36,499 bases of DNA from a bacterium (GTDB lineage: Bacteria; SZUA-182; DTGQ01): positions 1 through 36,499 of the forward strand of contig JBFLZW010000066.1 in NCBI GenBank assembly GCA_040755755.1. The letters are read 5' to 3'. Every line of letters starts with the position of its first letter. The stretch's first letter is position 1. Below, one piece after another: positions 8,354-17,125 of the stretch. Both the position numbers and the translations under genes were made by a program. The notes under the pieces were generated by a model that was not told the origin of the DNA, searched no databases, and saw nothing but the letters and a program-made list of their open reading frames with translations.

Positions 8354-8439
8354 AGATAGTTATCAGCAGCCAGTCTCACATCTTTTTCCCCCACTTCACC
8401 TCCTTGATAAACCGGCTTGCCCGATCCGGACATGAGCGA

Positions 8440-8844
8440 TTACCTTTTCTTTATCAAGGTGTAACACCAAAGCGCCATCACCGCCACCAGGAGAAAAATC
8501 AGACCCGTGACCAGGAAACGTTGAATCTTGGTACCCTGCTCCTCTTTATTCACTGGTGTTCGTGGATCGTAGACTGGGTTCTTGCCAAGTTTGCTAATGC
8601 GCAGAGCTGGCAAGTTGCTCAGTTGTTCCGGCTCGTATGGCAGGATGAGTTCTGCGGGCAGTGCCACTTGCACCGGCTCGTCCGGTATAAACGCTCCGGT
8701 AATGTTTGCCTGAAAGGGAAAGACCTCCGGTTCGACTGCCCACAACGCAGACACGACCGTCAGCCAGGTAAATACGACAACCAGCCAGGTAGATGCGACC
8801 ACCAGCCGGGTGCCAAACACAAAGAGATAGCCCAGCTTTTTCAT
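8440..8844 (-). pseudogene. DUF3999-like membrane protein reduced by internal deletion
   Basis: 134 residues: a hydrophobic leader ending VVSALWAVEP, then FPFQANITGAFIPDEPVQVA, which resembles the first strands of DUF3999, then a short link and a single C-terminal membrane segment (FLVTGLIFLLVAVMALW) ending IKKR. Family members as I recall them are about 400-450 residues, with the beta-rich middle between these two parts, so an in-frame deletion of about 300 codons is inferred. The start overlaps the stop of the upstream DUF2339 remnant as ATGA, which keeps the translational coupling expected of an intact pair. It may still be expressed as a small membrane protein. Family assignment is by eye. 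Confidence 0.5.
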
Positions 8845-9484
8845 TGGGGGCGGGCCTTGTCGATGGTTTCATCGAGCGAGATCAGGTGCTTGTAGCGATG
8901 ATACAGAAATGACGTTCCGATCAGCATCAATCCGAGCACGATAAACGAAATGATCCGAAAGGGGGTGCTGATCCTGGCCATATCCACAGCAAACACCTGA
9001 AGGTGGCAAAGGAATACCCAAAGGCAATAAAGGCATTGGGAATGGTGATAAAGAATCCACTCAACTGCTCCTGGCAGTCCTGACAGGGCTTGACAAAGTA
9101 ATAGACGAACGGCACCAGTGCATAGATCAGAAAAAAAATGGTAATAAAGATCGCGGTTGGCCAGAATTTGGTCTCCTGATAGGAGCGGAAAAACCAAACC
9201 GAAAACAGGAGCCAGGTGAAGGATGATCCGAGATAGTTCAGCAGATCCCATCTCTTGAAGAAGGAAATGAAAAGAATGCCAATATTGAGAACGGTCATAT
9301 AAATCATCAGTTCGACTTGGCGATCGCTGCCGCTGCTGAGCACGACCGGAGTAAAAAAACCACCGATAAGCCCCAGTACCGCCAGCCATTTGACGTCGTA
9401 CACAATTGACAAAACTCCTCTATCATTATACAAAAGGTAATCTTCCCCCCTGGTTAAAATATAACCTCTGCTTTTCTTTTCCAT
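8841..9484 (-). pseudogene. DUF2339 membrane protein remnant with frameshift and large deletions
   Basis: From 9484 the frame gives a signature DUF2339 stretch (KWLAVLGLIGGFFTPVVLSS, then a LNIGILFISFFKRWDLLNYL-type helix pair) with four or five membrane segments. Near 8995-9010 the frame breaks; the family C-terminus (TPFRIISFIVLGLMLIGTSF, then LYHRYKHL) continues in another frame to the stop at 8841. Intact DUF2339 proteins are very large (typically 600-1000 residues, many helices); here about 210 codons remain and the whole N-terminal half is missing. DUF2339 and DUF3999 genes commonly adjoin, matching the next relic. Both the frameshift and the deletions argue for a dead gene. Confidence 0.6.
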
Positions 9485-9688
9485 ACCAAGAATAAATCAG
9501 TGTCAATGAAGAATAAAGCTCAAAAATAAACAAAAATAGATATAAGAGTAACTGATAAGGCACGAAAAATTCCGATCTAGGATCGACTAAAGTCAAGCAG
9601 GGAAATTGAAGGGGCATTTAAAAAGAAACTCAGGATATCAGGATAGTTAAGGCAGAGGTTGAGCACGGGAAGAGTGGAGTATGCTTTT

Positions 9689-10843
9689 ATGACATTGAAG
9701 GAAATGAAGATAGAAGACCGGAACCGGGATCGGGCAGCTCCTTTGAGCAGGCCTCCTGTTCTGGCGGGCTATATCTATGATCCCGAAGAGGCCTACGGGG
9801 CGAGGAATAGTAACCGCCTTCTTGCTATCCGGCTGGAAACCAGCCGATCCTGCAACCTGCGATGCCGCTACTGTTATGCTGAGAGCGGAGGGCACCTTGA
9901 GCATGAATTAGATTTTGAGGACTTGACCAGTGTGATCAGGCAGGCATGGGAACTGGGGGCGGATTCCGTGGTAGTCATCGGAGGGGGCGAGCCGACCCTG
10001 TATCCCCGGTTCCGGGATTTGATCGCATATATTCATTCCCTGCGGATCATCCCGGTAATCTTCACCAACACTGTCACCATGACCAGGGAACTGGCCGAAT
10101 TTCTCCATGACCAGGGAGCATCGGTGATGGGCAAGCTGGACTCTCTCCGGCCCGAAGTGCAGGATTATCTGGCAGGGCAGGCCGGAGCCTTTCACCAGAT
10201 TCAGGAAGGGTTGAACAATCTGATTGAAGCCGGTTTCACCCGGACAGAGACCCCGCATCGGCTCAGGATGGGCGTATCATTCGTGAGCGGCAGGTTGAAT
10301 GTGGAGGAAGTTGAAGAAATATGGCATTTTTGCCGTCAGCGGCGCATTTTTCCGAATATTGAGTTTTTGACGCCAACCGGCAGGGCAAGGCAGGAGTTGA
10401 GTCAATATATCCTTTCTCCAGAAGAGATAAAGAATTATAAGCTCAGGCTGCTGGAAATCGATCAGGATTGCTATGGTCATACCTGGCTCCCCTATACCCC
10501 CCTGACAGCCAGTGGATGTCTTCAGCATCTCTACAGCCTTTATGTAACTGGAGAGGGGAACGTCAGGCCATGTGCTCCCACCAAGTTCGATGAACATCCT
10601 GACCTTGAGCACAAGGGAACTTATCCCCACAATGTCCGGCGGCGTTCCCTGAGAAAAATCTATGAAGATCCTCTGTTCCAGTATGTCAGGAACATTGACC
10701 GGTATCTGGAAGGAAAATGCCGCCAGTGTGAGCACCTGAATGAGTGCATCGGCTGCCGGGGATATACCTACAGCGTTGGCGTGAATGAGGGCAAAGACCC
10801 TTGCAGTGCCCTGCGGGCCGAATGCCTCCAGTGTTTCAAATAG
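9689..10843 (+). CDS. Radical SAM protein with SPASM domain
   Basis: 384 residues. It binds a [4Fe-4S] cluster and cleaves S-adenosylmethionine to start radical chemistry. The radical SAM motif CNLRCRYC lies near residue 55 and is followed by GGGEPT. The C-terminal third is a SPASM/twitch region with auxiliary-cluster cysteines: one in SGCLQHL, one in NVRPCAP, then CRQCEHLNECIGC and DPCSALRAECLQC. The start is uncertain: ATG 9689 has GTGGAG ten bases before it; TTG 9659 and ATG 9704 also fit. SPASM enzymes typically modify peptides, tRNA-like or enzyme substrates. No precursor peptide is visible in the 200 bases upstream. The next gene, 42 bases on, is an EgtD-type methyltransferase, so the two probably act in one pathway. 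Confidence 0.85.
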   Translation: MTLKEMKIEDRNRDRAAPLSRPPVLAGYIYDPEEAYGARNSNRLLAIRLETSRSCNLRCRYCYAESGGHLEHELDFEDLTSVIRQAWELGADSVVVIGGGEPTLYPRFRDLIAYIHSLRIIPVIFTNTVTMTRELAEFLHDQGASVMGKLDSLRPEVQDYLAGQAGAFHQIQEGLNNLIEAGFTRTETPHRLRMGVSFVSGRLNVEEVEEIWHFCRQRRIFPNIEFLTPTGRARQELSQYILSPEEIKNYKLRLLEIDQDCYGHTWLPYTPLTASGCLQHLYSLYVTGEGNVRPCAPTKFDEHPDLEHKGTYPHNVRRRSLRKIYEDPLFQYVRNIDRYLEGKCRQCEHLNECIGCRGYTYSVGVNEGKDPCSALRAECLQCFK

Positions 10844-10885
10844 ACCTTTGTGCCTGAGTAGTTGTTACAATTTAAGGAGGATACA

Positions 10886-12010
10886 TTGAAGAAAATCGAA
10901 TTGATCACCCGGAGTGAACTGGAGAGCAGGTTTAAGGAGTGCCTGGAGCAGCGCAGGATGCCAGATTATTTCCTGTACCTTGGTGGATCCGGTGTCAGGA
11001 GCTGGCTCAAGCTCGACAGCTTCAAGGGATTTCCGATTGCCAGACAGCTCACGGACCTTCTCAGGCAGAGCCTTCCTTCCCTGGTCAGTCACTTTCCCCG
11101 GGATCTGAGTCTGGTCAGTATCGGGGTAGGCAGAGGGGAAAAGGAGAGACTCCTGCTGGAATCTTTGCTGACAGCCGGCTCTTCGAAATATTTTGCCATA
11201 GATATCAGCAGTTGGATGATTGACGAAGCCCTGAAAACCGTGGCTGATCTCAAGGTGGATAAGGTCGGCCTGGTAGCCTTTCTCGAAGACCTGCCTCTGA
11301 TGAGGCAGTACTGGAATCCGCCGGTTCTGCTCTGCCTTTTGGGCAATACCTTCTGTAATTTCGATCCGGACTACATTCTGGCAATTATCTGGGGACAGCT
11401 TGAAGATAACGATCTTGTGCTCCTCGACTGCCATCTTTTCCCTGAACAGGAGGAAGGCGAAGACTCAGGTCGTGAACAGATCGAGCGGGTATATCGCACT
11501 GAACCCAATATGCGGTTCAACATCAATCCCCTGGTCCAGAGAGGGTTTGACAGCGATAACTGTGTATTTCACCTGGAATTGAGGCCAGTCGAGACAGATG
11601 TGGGTATCGTGTACAGAACCAACAAGCAATTGAAGATCCTGAAGAACGCAACTATCTTGTGCGGACAGGATAAGGTTACTCTGTCATCCGGAGATGTAAT
11701 CCAGTTGGGATTCACTTACAAGTACACCCGCCAGCAGGTGGAAGGCTACCTGCAGCGGAACGGCTTTGAAAAAGTGCAGAGTTTCACGAGCAGCGACGGC
11801 GAAAACCTCCTTGTCCTTGCCAGGAAGCGGCAGTCCGAAGAGGATAGCCTCTGGGAGGAAAGCGATAAAGATATCATTCCGCAGGACGAGAGCGACGGGT
11901 TACCGGATGATGGTGCGGACCAGCCTGGAGATGCCAGGGTGGACCGCCGCAAAGACGACGATAAGGATTATCCGGGAGGAAATGTAGCTCAGGAGAACAC
12001 GATACCATGA
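10886..12010 (+). CDS. EgtD-family (Methyltransf_33) SAM methyltransferase, divergent
   Basis: 374 residues. The TTG at 10886 is chosen because AAGGAGG ends five bases before it. The SAM-binding fold reads LVSIGVGRGEKERLLLESLL and FAIDIS, then LLGNTFCNFDP, which matches the GSTxGNF segment of the histidine methyltransferase EgtD. The C-terminal YKYTRQQVEGYLQRNGFEKV matches the EgtD YKYT...F...L...GF ending. However, the EgtD substrate signatures are changed: the FExIT..PEYY region reads LKLDSFKGFPIARQ, and the E-N-S before YKYT reads LGFT. Hercynine synthesis is therefore unlikely. A 55-residue acidic, disordered-looking tail follows the fold. The gene sits 42 bases after the radical SAM gene, so joint action on an amino acid or peptide is the simplest inference. 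Confidence 0.75.
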   Translation: MKKIELITRSELESRFKECLEQRRMPDYFLYLGGSGVRSWLKLDSFKGFPIARQLTDLLRQSLPSLVSHFPRDLSLVSIGVGRGEKERLLLESLLTAGSSKYFAIDISSWMIDEALKTVADLKVDKVGLVAFLEDLPLMRQYWNPPVLLCLLGNTFCNFDPDYILAIIWGQLEDNDLVLLDCHLFPEQEEGEDSGREQIERVYRTEPNMRFNINPLVQRGFDSDNCVFHLELRPVETDVGIVYRTNKQLKILKNATILCGQDKVTLSSGDVIQLGFTYKYTRQQVEGYLQRNGFEKVQSFTSSDGENLLVLARKRQSEEDSLWEESDKDIIPQDESDGLPDDGADQPGDARVDRRKDDDKDYPGGNVAQENTIP

Positions 12011-12389
12011 GCACCGGGAGCACCGGATCAGAGACTGCCGGAATCCCCTGTGGCTGCGAGCAGTTTGGGAGTTTGACCAGGGTGCTCCTGCTGCCTGCAC
12101 CTCCCTTCGCCTCCACTGCGGAGCAATCATCCATTACGATACCGCCCTGGACAGGCGGACCCGTCAAACTCTGGCCAGAAATGGAGTGGAGCTCATCACC
12201 CTGCATCCCGAAGCCCTGACCGCAGGAGGAGGCAGCCTGCGGTGCCTGCCCCTGAGACCTTCACCGGGAATGCCAGTGCAGGCTGGACAACACCACCGGC
12301 CAGTCCTGCATCACCGGATGCAGGCGCATGGTGTACAAAGAATGCTGCAAAAAGGAACCATCATTGACAAAGATCCCTTTTCTTCATAA
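11988..12389 (+). pseudogene. C-terminal remnant of an amidinotransferase/arginine-deiminase-like enzyme
   Basis: This open frame lacks an ATG, GTG or TTG before 12186 but reads as an enzyme fragment: a WEFDQGAPAACTSL stretch, then CGAIIHYDTALDRRTRQTLA, then GVELITLHPEALTAGGGSLR and C. In the arginine deiminase/dimethylargininase superfamily the C-terminus has the same order: a VVxYDRN segment, a GIEVI segment, and a Gly-rich loop carrying the nucleophilic Cys (RGGPRCM). The sequence then degenerates and stops at 12389. It overlaps the end of the methyltransferase gene in another frame. Only about the last quarter of such an enzyme remains. A SAM methyltransferase next to a guanidine-modifying enzyme is suggestive, but this copy should be inactive. 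Assignment is by eye. Confidence 0.4.
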
Positions 12390-12494
12390 AATTATCTTAG
12401 ATATTGCCTTTAATTAGTATAATCATTTATACCATTTACCTTATTGCAGTTGCAAGAGCTGCGGGAGCCTCAAAAAGTAGGGGGCAGCACCACA

Positions 12495-13742
12495 ATGGAA
12501 CAATACCGGCATTATGCTGACTATCTGATCAAAATGGCTATGAGTGATGCGGCTTCCGTGGATCATTTCTTACGATATGTACTGTTCACCGATTCCCTCT
12601 GGCAGCCGAGGATCATCAGGCTGGGCAAGCGGGTTCAAGGGCTTGAAGGCCCGTGGCAGAGGGTGAACCTCAATGAGGTCATAAAGCAGGAGACACTGGA
12701 TGGAGGGCTTCTCTTCGATAATGTCAGGATCATTATTGAAGGGGAAAGCTCCCTTTCGGCAGAGGATATCTACCAGTTGTTGAGGCAGGAGGCCGCTGCC
12801 CTGAAACCTGGAGAGAAACGGCTGCCCCTGATTGCGGTGATTATCTCCCTGGCCCGATCCTCTGTTCACCTGATTCGTAAAAAGGCACATCCTTTTCTGG
12901 AAGTAACCAAAATCTTAGGCCCCAAGACTTTCATCGGCTTTGCCTCAATCAATCTTCATTCGATAGATATTGCCTTCTATCAAGAATATATGAGGGAACT
13001 TTTCCAGGACTGGAGCCTCAAAAAAGCTGAGCATATTCTGAATGGATCATTCAGCAGCCTGCTCCTTGGCTATTGCGTAAGACAACTGTGGCTCAGGAAG
13101 GATACCGATAATGATCTATCCGATAAGTTAGGGGTCTTAAAAGGCTTTTTAGAGAGAATCTGGAAGAAAGCTGCCTATGCTAATATATTTTATGAGACGC
13201 TGGGATTTTTTATAAAAGATTTACCTGATTTATATAACTATTTTGATGAAGGGGGTATTAAGATGAAATCCTTTATAGATACCATACCCAAGGGTACCAG
13301 AGAGATTTATAAAGAGGTCCTGGTTACTCCGGTAGTTAAAGAGTACCAGGAAAAATTGAAACAGTTGAAGATGGAAAAGAAAAGAGCGGAAAAGGAAAAG
13401 AAAAGAGCGGAAAAGGAACGGGAAAGAACAGAAAAGGAGATGGAAAGGGAAAGAGCGGAAAAGGAACGGGAAAGAACAGAAAAGGAGATGGAAAGAGAAA
13501 GAGCGGAAAAGGAACGGGAAAAGGAGAAGAGCGAATTACAAAAGACCTGCCAATTAGTTGTTTCCCATAGGTTCCCTGATATCCCCGCCGCATCTTTGAT
13601 GTCCATAAGTCAATTGAGTTTTTCTGATTGCAGTCATCTCCTCAGAGAGTTGGAAGGAATCTCCAATGCCCATGATTGTGAGATATTGATAGAGAATCTC
13701 TGTAAGAAGGCCAAGCCTGGAGCGTCTGGAAAAGTGGGCTGA
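12495..13742 (+). CDS. Coiled-coil protein of unknown function with DUF4351-like tail
   Basis: 415 residues from the ATG at 12495; a GGGGG run is the only Shine-Dalgarno candidate. Residues 1-270 form an alpha/beta region I do not recognise (for example LPLIAVIISLARSSVHLI and FLEVTKILGPKTFIGFASIN). Residues 275-360 are a highly charged K/E/R coiled coil encoded by a 48-bp tandem repeat. The last 60 residues (CQLVVSHRFPDIPAASLMSI) resemble the DUF4351 tail seen on Rpn/PD-(D/E)XK proteins. No intact nuclease motif was found at the N-terminus. After the stop at 13742 another frame continues SLERLEKWADEM, which would suit such a tail, so the natural C-terminus may be frameshifted. Confidence 0.6.
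   Translation: MEQYRHYADYLIKMAMSDAASVDHFLRYVLFTDSLWQPRIIRLGKRVQGLEGPWQRVNLNEVIKQETLDGGLLFDNVRIIIEGESSLSAEDIYQLLRQEAAALKPGEKRLPLIAVIISLARSSVHLIRKKAHPFLEVTKILGPKTFIGFASINLHSIDIAFYQEYMRELFQDWSLKKAEHILNGSFSSLLLGYCVRQLWLRKDTDNDLSDKLGVLKGFLERIWKKAAYANIFYETLGFFIKDLPDLYNYFDEGGIKMKSFIDTIPKGTREIYKEVLVTPVVKEYQEKLKQLKMEKKRAEKEKKRAEKERERTEKEMERERAEKERERTEKEMERERAEKEREKEKSELQKTCQLVVSHRFPDIPAASLMSISQLSFSDCSHLLRELEGISNAHDCEILIENLCKKAKPGASGKVG
13390..13535 (+). repeat. 48-bp tandem repeat coding a 16-residue coiled-coil unit
   Basis: About two and a half near-identical copies of a unit translating to RAEKERERTEKEMERE, flanked by shorter KKRAEKE units. The purine-rich strand (GAAAGAGCGGAAAAGGAACG) makes a likely slippage site inside the coiled coil. 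Confidence 0.85.
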
Positions 13743-13746
13743 TGAG

Positions 13747-14130
13747 ATGGTACTGGCCACTAAACTAGCTTGTGCACAGGTCCTTCGGCGATTGAACCAG
13801 ATGCTGGTAAAGGTACCTCGCCAGATACTCCTGGAACTTCGGGCCAATCTGAGAAGAGAAGAGATGGAAGACTTCTTCCTCCTTCTAAATCGCTATCCAG
13901 AGCAGATAATTTTTCAGTGGGATAAACCGGAGCAGCTTTGATAAGCAAATATCAGCAATCAGGCTGCAAGCTGGGCGATGCGGCTGTTGCAGCTCATGTT
14001 GAAGCAATGGATGTGGGAATTTTAGTTTCTGAGAACCGCGACTTTTTGTCCGAGATCAGGGGCTTGCCTTCACTCCGGCTTCTGCTTGAACAACGCATCG
14101 AACTTCCGCCTGACCTCATCAAGGGGGCTT
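13747..14130 (+). pseudogene. Frameshifted PIN-domain (VapC-like) remnant
   Basis: The first frame ends VPRQILLELRANLRREEMED ... QWDKPEQL at a TGA near 13939. The overlapping next frame continues ISKYQQSGCKLGDAAVAAHV and GILVSENRDFL. Joined, these read as the middle and end of a PIN-domain ribonuclease: the LGDA segment carries an acidic active-site residue and SENRDFL matches the usual T(E/R)NxxDF ending. The N-terminal VxDTN motif with the first catalytic Asp is missing. One frameshift plus loss of the 5-prime end makes this a dead toxin gene. No antitoxin gene adjoins. Its 3-prime end overlaps the zinc-ribbon gene on the other strand. Confidence 0.5.
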
Positions 14131-14375
14131 GGCTTGTTATCAGCGCCCTCACCGGCTGCTGTTTCGGCAAAGGTGAAAAAGTCACAGAAGTTTGACTGCC
14201 CGCGGTCCGCGACCTGCTCACTCTGCGGCTCCCTGCACTTATTCGGCGCGTACTCGGAGTACAGGGCGCAGTTGAGGCAGCAGTGGAGGTAGCTTTCACA
14301 ATGCGGGCAGGTAGCCAGCCTGCTGACAATTCTTCCGACTTCAACGGGTTTTCGGCAATGATGGCAGATTTTCAT
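14070..14375 (-). CDS. Small zinc-ribbon protein downstream of polA
   Basis: 101 residues. Cysteine pairs CHHC and CPHC near residues 4-26 form a probable zinc ribbon, followed by CCLNCALYSEYAPNKCREPQ and a NFCDFF motif, then a charged helical tail ending LDEVRRKFDALF. This small Cys-rich family with the KCREPQ.E.V.D....NFC pattern is one I recognise as conserved but without a known function. It starts 32 bases after the polA stop in the same direction, so co-transcription is likely. Eight or more cysteines argue for zinc, though an Fe-S site is possible. Confidence 0.75.
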   Translation of the reverse strand: MKICHHCRKPVEVGRIVSRLATCPHCESYLHCCLNCALYSEYAPNKCREPQSEQVADRGQSNFCDFFTFAETAAGEGADNKPSPLDEVRRKFDALFKQKPE

Positions 14376-14407
14376 GATACTTTCTCCTTACTCTCTCCCC
14401 TCTCCCC

Positions 14408-17125
14408 CTAATGTGCCCTGGCCCAGGATGAGCCAAGGCCGATATCGACTTTCAGGGGGATGCTCATTTGGATGACATGTTCCATTTCGCTCCGGACGAG
14501 CCGGGTAATTTCCTCGACATCCCCTTCCGGGACCTCGAAGAGCAGCTCATCATGGATTTGCAGAATCATGCGGGCAGAAGCGGATAAGGATGGCTCCCGC
14601 AGCCTGTTGAAAATCCGGATCATGGCCAGTTTGATGATATCTGCGGCTGTTCCCTGCACCGGGGTATTGATGGCCATGCGCTCGGCCATTTGCCGGATAT
14701 TTTTATCGGAGGCGTGCAGTTCGGGCAGGTGGCGTTTGCGGTTGAACATGGTCGTCACGTACCCGGTTTCTCTGGCCTGCTGAATGACCTGATCGAGGAA
14801 GGCCTTGACTCCTGCATAGCGGAGGAAGTAATTTTCGATATACTCATTGGCCGTGGTCCGGCTGATCCCCAGGTCCTTGGCCAGGCCAAAGGGGCTCATG
14901 CCGTAGATGATCCCGAAATTTACCACCTTGGCCCGCCTGCGCAGCTCGCCGTTTATCATCTGCGGGGTAATGCCGAAGATCTCACAGGCGGTGCGGGTGT
15001 GGATATCCTCTCCCTGCTGGAAGGCCCGGATCAGAATAGGGTCCTGGGAGAGGTGGGCCAGAATCCGAAGCTCCACCTGAGAATAGTCGGCGCTGAGCAG
15101 CACGCAGCCTTTTTCCGGAACAAAAGCCTCCCTGATCCTTCTGCCCAGTTCAGTGCGGATCGGAATATTCTGCAGGTTGGGCTCGCTGCTGCTCAATCTG
15201 CCGGTGGCGGTAACCGTCTGGTTGAATGAAGTATGGACCCGGCCGGTCTGATTATTAATCAGGCACGGCAGGGCATCCACATAGGTGGATTTCAATTTTT
15301 TCAACTGGCGGTACTCGAGCATCACCAGGGGCAGCTCATACTGTTTCTGGGCCAGTTCCGTGAGCACATCCACATCGGTGGAGAAGCCGTTTTTGGTCCG
15401 CTTCTTGACCGGCAGGCGGAGCTTGTCGAACAGAATATACCCCAATTGCTTGGGAGAGTCGATGTTGAAGGTCTCACCGGCCAGAGTGTGGATCTGCCGG
15501 GTCAATTCCTGCAATCTGATATCCAGCTCGCGCGACATCAGGGACAGGCTTTCGGTATCGATCTTTACCCCTTCCCGCTCCATATGGGCCAATATCTTGA
15601 CCAGGGGAAGCTCGATCGTGGAGAAGAGGGGGAAAAGCCCTTCCTGCTCGATTTTGGGACGCAGGATATTCGTCAATTGAAAGGTAATATCCGCATCCTC
15701 GCAGGAATAAAAACTGGCCTGGTTTATCTCTACCTGATCGAAGGTCAGCCCGTTCTTTCCACTCCCCACCAGTTGCTTGTAGGTCAGCATCTGATAATTC
15801 AGGTATTCCAGGGCGATCACCTCCAGGTTGTGCTGTGCACGGCTGGGGTTGAGCAGATAGGAGGCGATCATGGTATCGAACGAAATGCCCTGCAATTCGA
15901 TGCCATAGCGGAAGAGGACCAGGTAATCGTACTTGATGTTCTGGCCGACCTTTTTGATTCTGCCATCTTCGAGGATTGGCCGAAGCCGATCCAGTACAAA
16001 TTTCATGTCCAACTGCCGGGGGCAGGAGAGATAGCTGTGGGCAAGGGGAATGTAATACGCCTGGTGGGGGGTGAAGGCAAAGGAAATCCCTACCAGTCTG
16101 GCCAGCATGGGGTCTTTGCTGGTGGTTTCAAGGTCCACGGCAAACTCTGGTGCTGTCTGCAACCGGGAGAGCAGATTCTCGAACATCTCCTCGCTGAGAA
16201 CAGGGCGGTAATCCTGCTGAGCGGGTTTCACCGGCTCCTTAGCCGGAGCATCGGGAATCTGCTTCAGGAGGGAGAAAAACTCCATCTCTCTCAGGAATTG
16301 GGTGAGGTTATCCCGGTCCGGCGGCTGAACCCGGAATTCATCCACCTGAAAAGTTACCGGCACATCCCGGTGGATCGTAGCCAGAAACCTGCTCTGCTCG
16401 GCCTGCTCCCTGTGCGCGATGATCTGTTCGCGCAATTTGGGCCGCTTGATTTCCGAAGCCCTGGCCAGAAGGTTATCCAGGCTGCCGAATTCCAGGAGAA
16501 GGTCGCGGGCGGTTTTTTCTCCGACACCGGGAACTCCGGGGATGTTATCGATCTTGTCTCCGGTCAGGGCAAGAAGATCCACAATGCGGTCCGGCCCGAC
16601 TCCATAGCGATCCCTCACCTTTTCCGCATCATAAAAAGCCCGCTCCTTCTGCCGCTGCTCCCGGATAACCTGAACATGCGGGCCAATAAGCTGAAAGGCA
16701 TCCTTATCCCCGGTGATAATGAAAATATCGAAGGCATCACGCATCCTCTCGGCTATGGTGCCGATAACGTCATCAGCCTCATAGCCCGGCACCTCCAGGG
16801 TGAAGATGCGAAAAAGCGAGACAATTTTCTTGATAGCCGGTATCTGCTCCAGCAATTCGTCCGGCATTTGAGGCCGGTTGCTCTTGTAGCCGGCAAAAGA
16901 TTCATGCCGGAAAGTCGAGCCCTTGACATCAAAGGCCACGGCCAGAAAGTCCGGCTTGTCTTCCCTGATTACCCGAAGCAGCATGGTGGTAAAGCCAAAA
17001 ACAGCATTCGTGGGAACCCCTTTCGAGGTGGAAAGATGGGGCATGGCATAATAAGCCCGGTAGATATAGGAATTCCCGTCAATCAGATAAAGCCTTGGGC
17101 GGTCTTGTCGCATTTCTTCATTCAT
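14408..17125 (-). CDS. polA: DNA polymerase I
   Basis: 905 residues, the usual full length. The enzyme fills gaps and removes RNA primers in replication and excision repair. The N-terminal 5-prime nuclease (about 1-290) has LIDGNSYIYRAYYA, YEADDVIGT and the helix-hairpin-helix IPGVPGVGEKTA. The 3-5 proofreading domain (about 310-490) keeps its catalytic residues: D331 and E333 in VDLETT, VGQNIKYDYL, and YSCEDAD. The polymerase domain has motif A LLSADYSQVELRIL, motif B RRAKVVNFGIIYG and motif C QIHDELLFEVP. All three activities therefore look intact, unlike the many PolA proteins that have lost proofreading. The ATG at 17125 has AAGGTG 15 bases before it, which is long spacing; ATG 17113 is an alternative. 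It lies 112 bases after rlmD in the same direction. Confidence 0.97.
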   Translation of the reverse strand: MNEEMRQDRPRLYLIDGNSYIYRAYYAMPHLSTSKGVPTNAVFGFTTMLLRVIREDKPDFLAVAFDVKGSTFRHESFAGYKSNRPQMPDELLEQIPAIKKIVSLFRIFTLEVPGYEADDVIGTIAERMRDAFDIFIITGDKDAFQLIGPHVQVIREQRQKERAFYDAEKVRDRYGVGPDRIVDLLALTGDKIDNIPGVPGVGEKTARDLLLEFGSLDNLLARASEIKRPKLREQIIAHREQAEQSRFLATIHRDVPVTFQVDEFRVQPPDRDNLTQFLREMEFFSLLKQIPDAPAKEPVKPAQQDYRPVLSEEMFENLLSRLQTAPEFAVDLETTSKDPMLARLVGISFAFTPHQAYYIPLAHSYLSCPRQLDMKFVLDRLRPILEDGRIKKVGQNIKYDYLVLFRYGIELQGISFDTMIASYLLNPSRAQHNLEVIALEYLNYQMLTYKQLVGSGKNGLTFDQVEINQASFYSCEDADITFQLTNILRPKIEQEGLFPLFSTIELPLVKILAHMEREGVKIDTESLSLMSRELDIRLQELTRQIHTLAGETFNIDSPKQLGYILFDKLRLPVKKRTKNGFSTDVDVLTELAQKQYELPLVMLEYRQLKKLKSTYVDALPCLINNQTGRVHTSFNQTVTATGRLSSSEPNLQNIPIRTELGRRIREAFVPEKGCVLLSADYSQVELRILAHLSQDPILIRAFQQGEDIHTRTACEIFGITPQMINGELRRRAKVVNFGIIYGMSPFGLAKDLGISRTTANEYIENYFLRYAGVKAFLDQVIQQARETGYVTTMFNRKRHLPELHASDKNIRQMAERMAINTPVQGTAADIIKLAMIRIFNRLREPSLSASARMILQIHDELLFEVPEGDVEEITRLVRSEMEHVIQMSIPLKVDIGLGSSWARAH

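Noticed and set aside
9485-9688. Possible precursor peptide for the SPASM enzyme
   Set aside because: Only a seven-codon frame (MKNKAQK) is present upstream; nothing resembles a leader/core peptide.
13336-13606. Minus-strand frames rich in Phe/Ser/Pro opposite the coiled coil
   Set aside because: Antisense of the GAAAAG-rich repeat; low-complexity artefacts.
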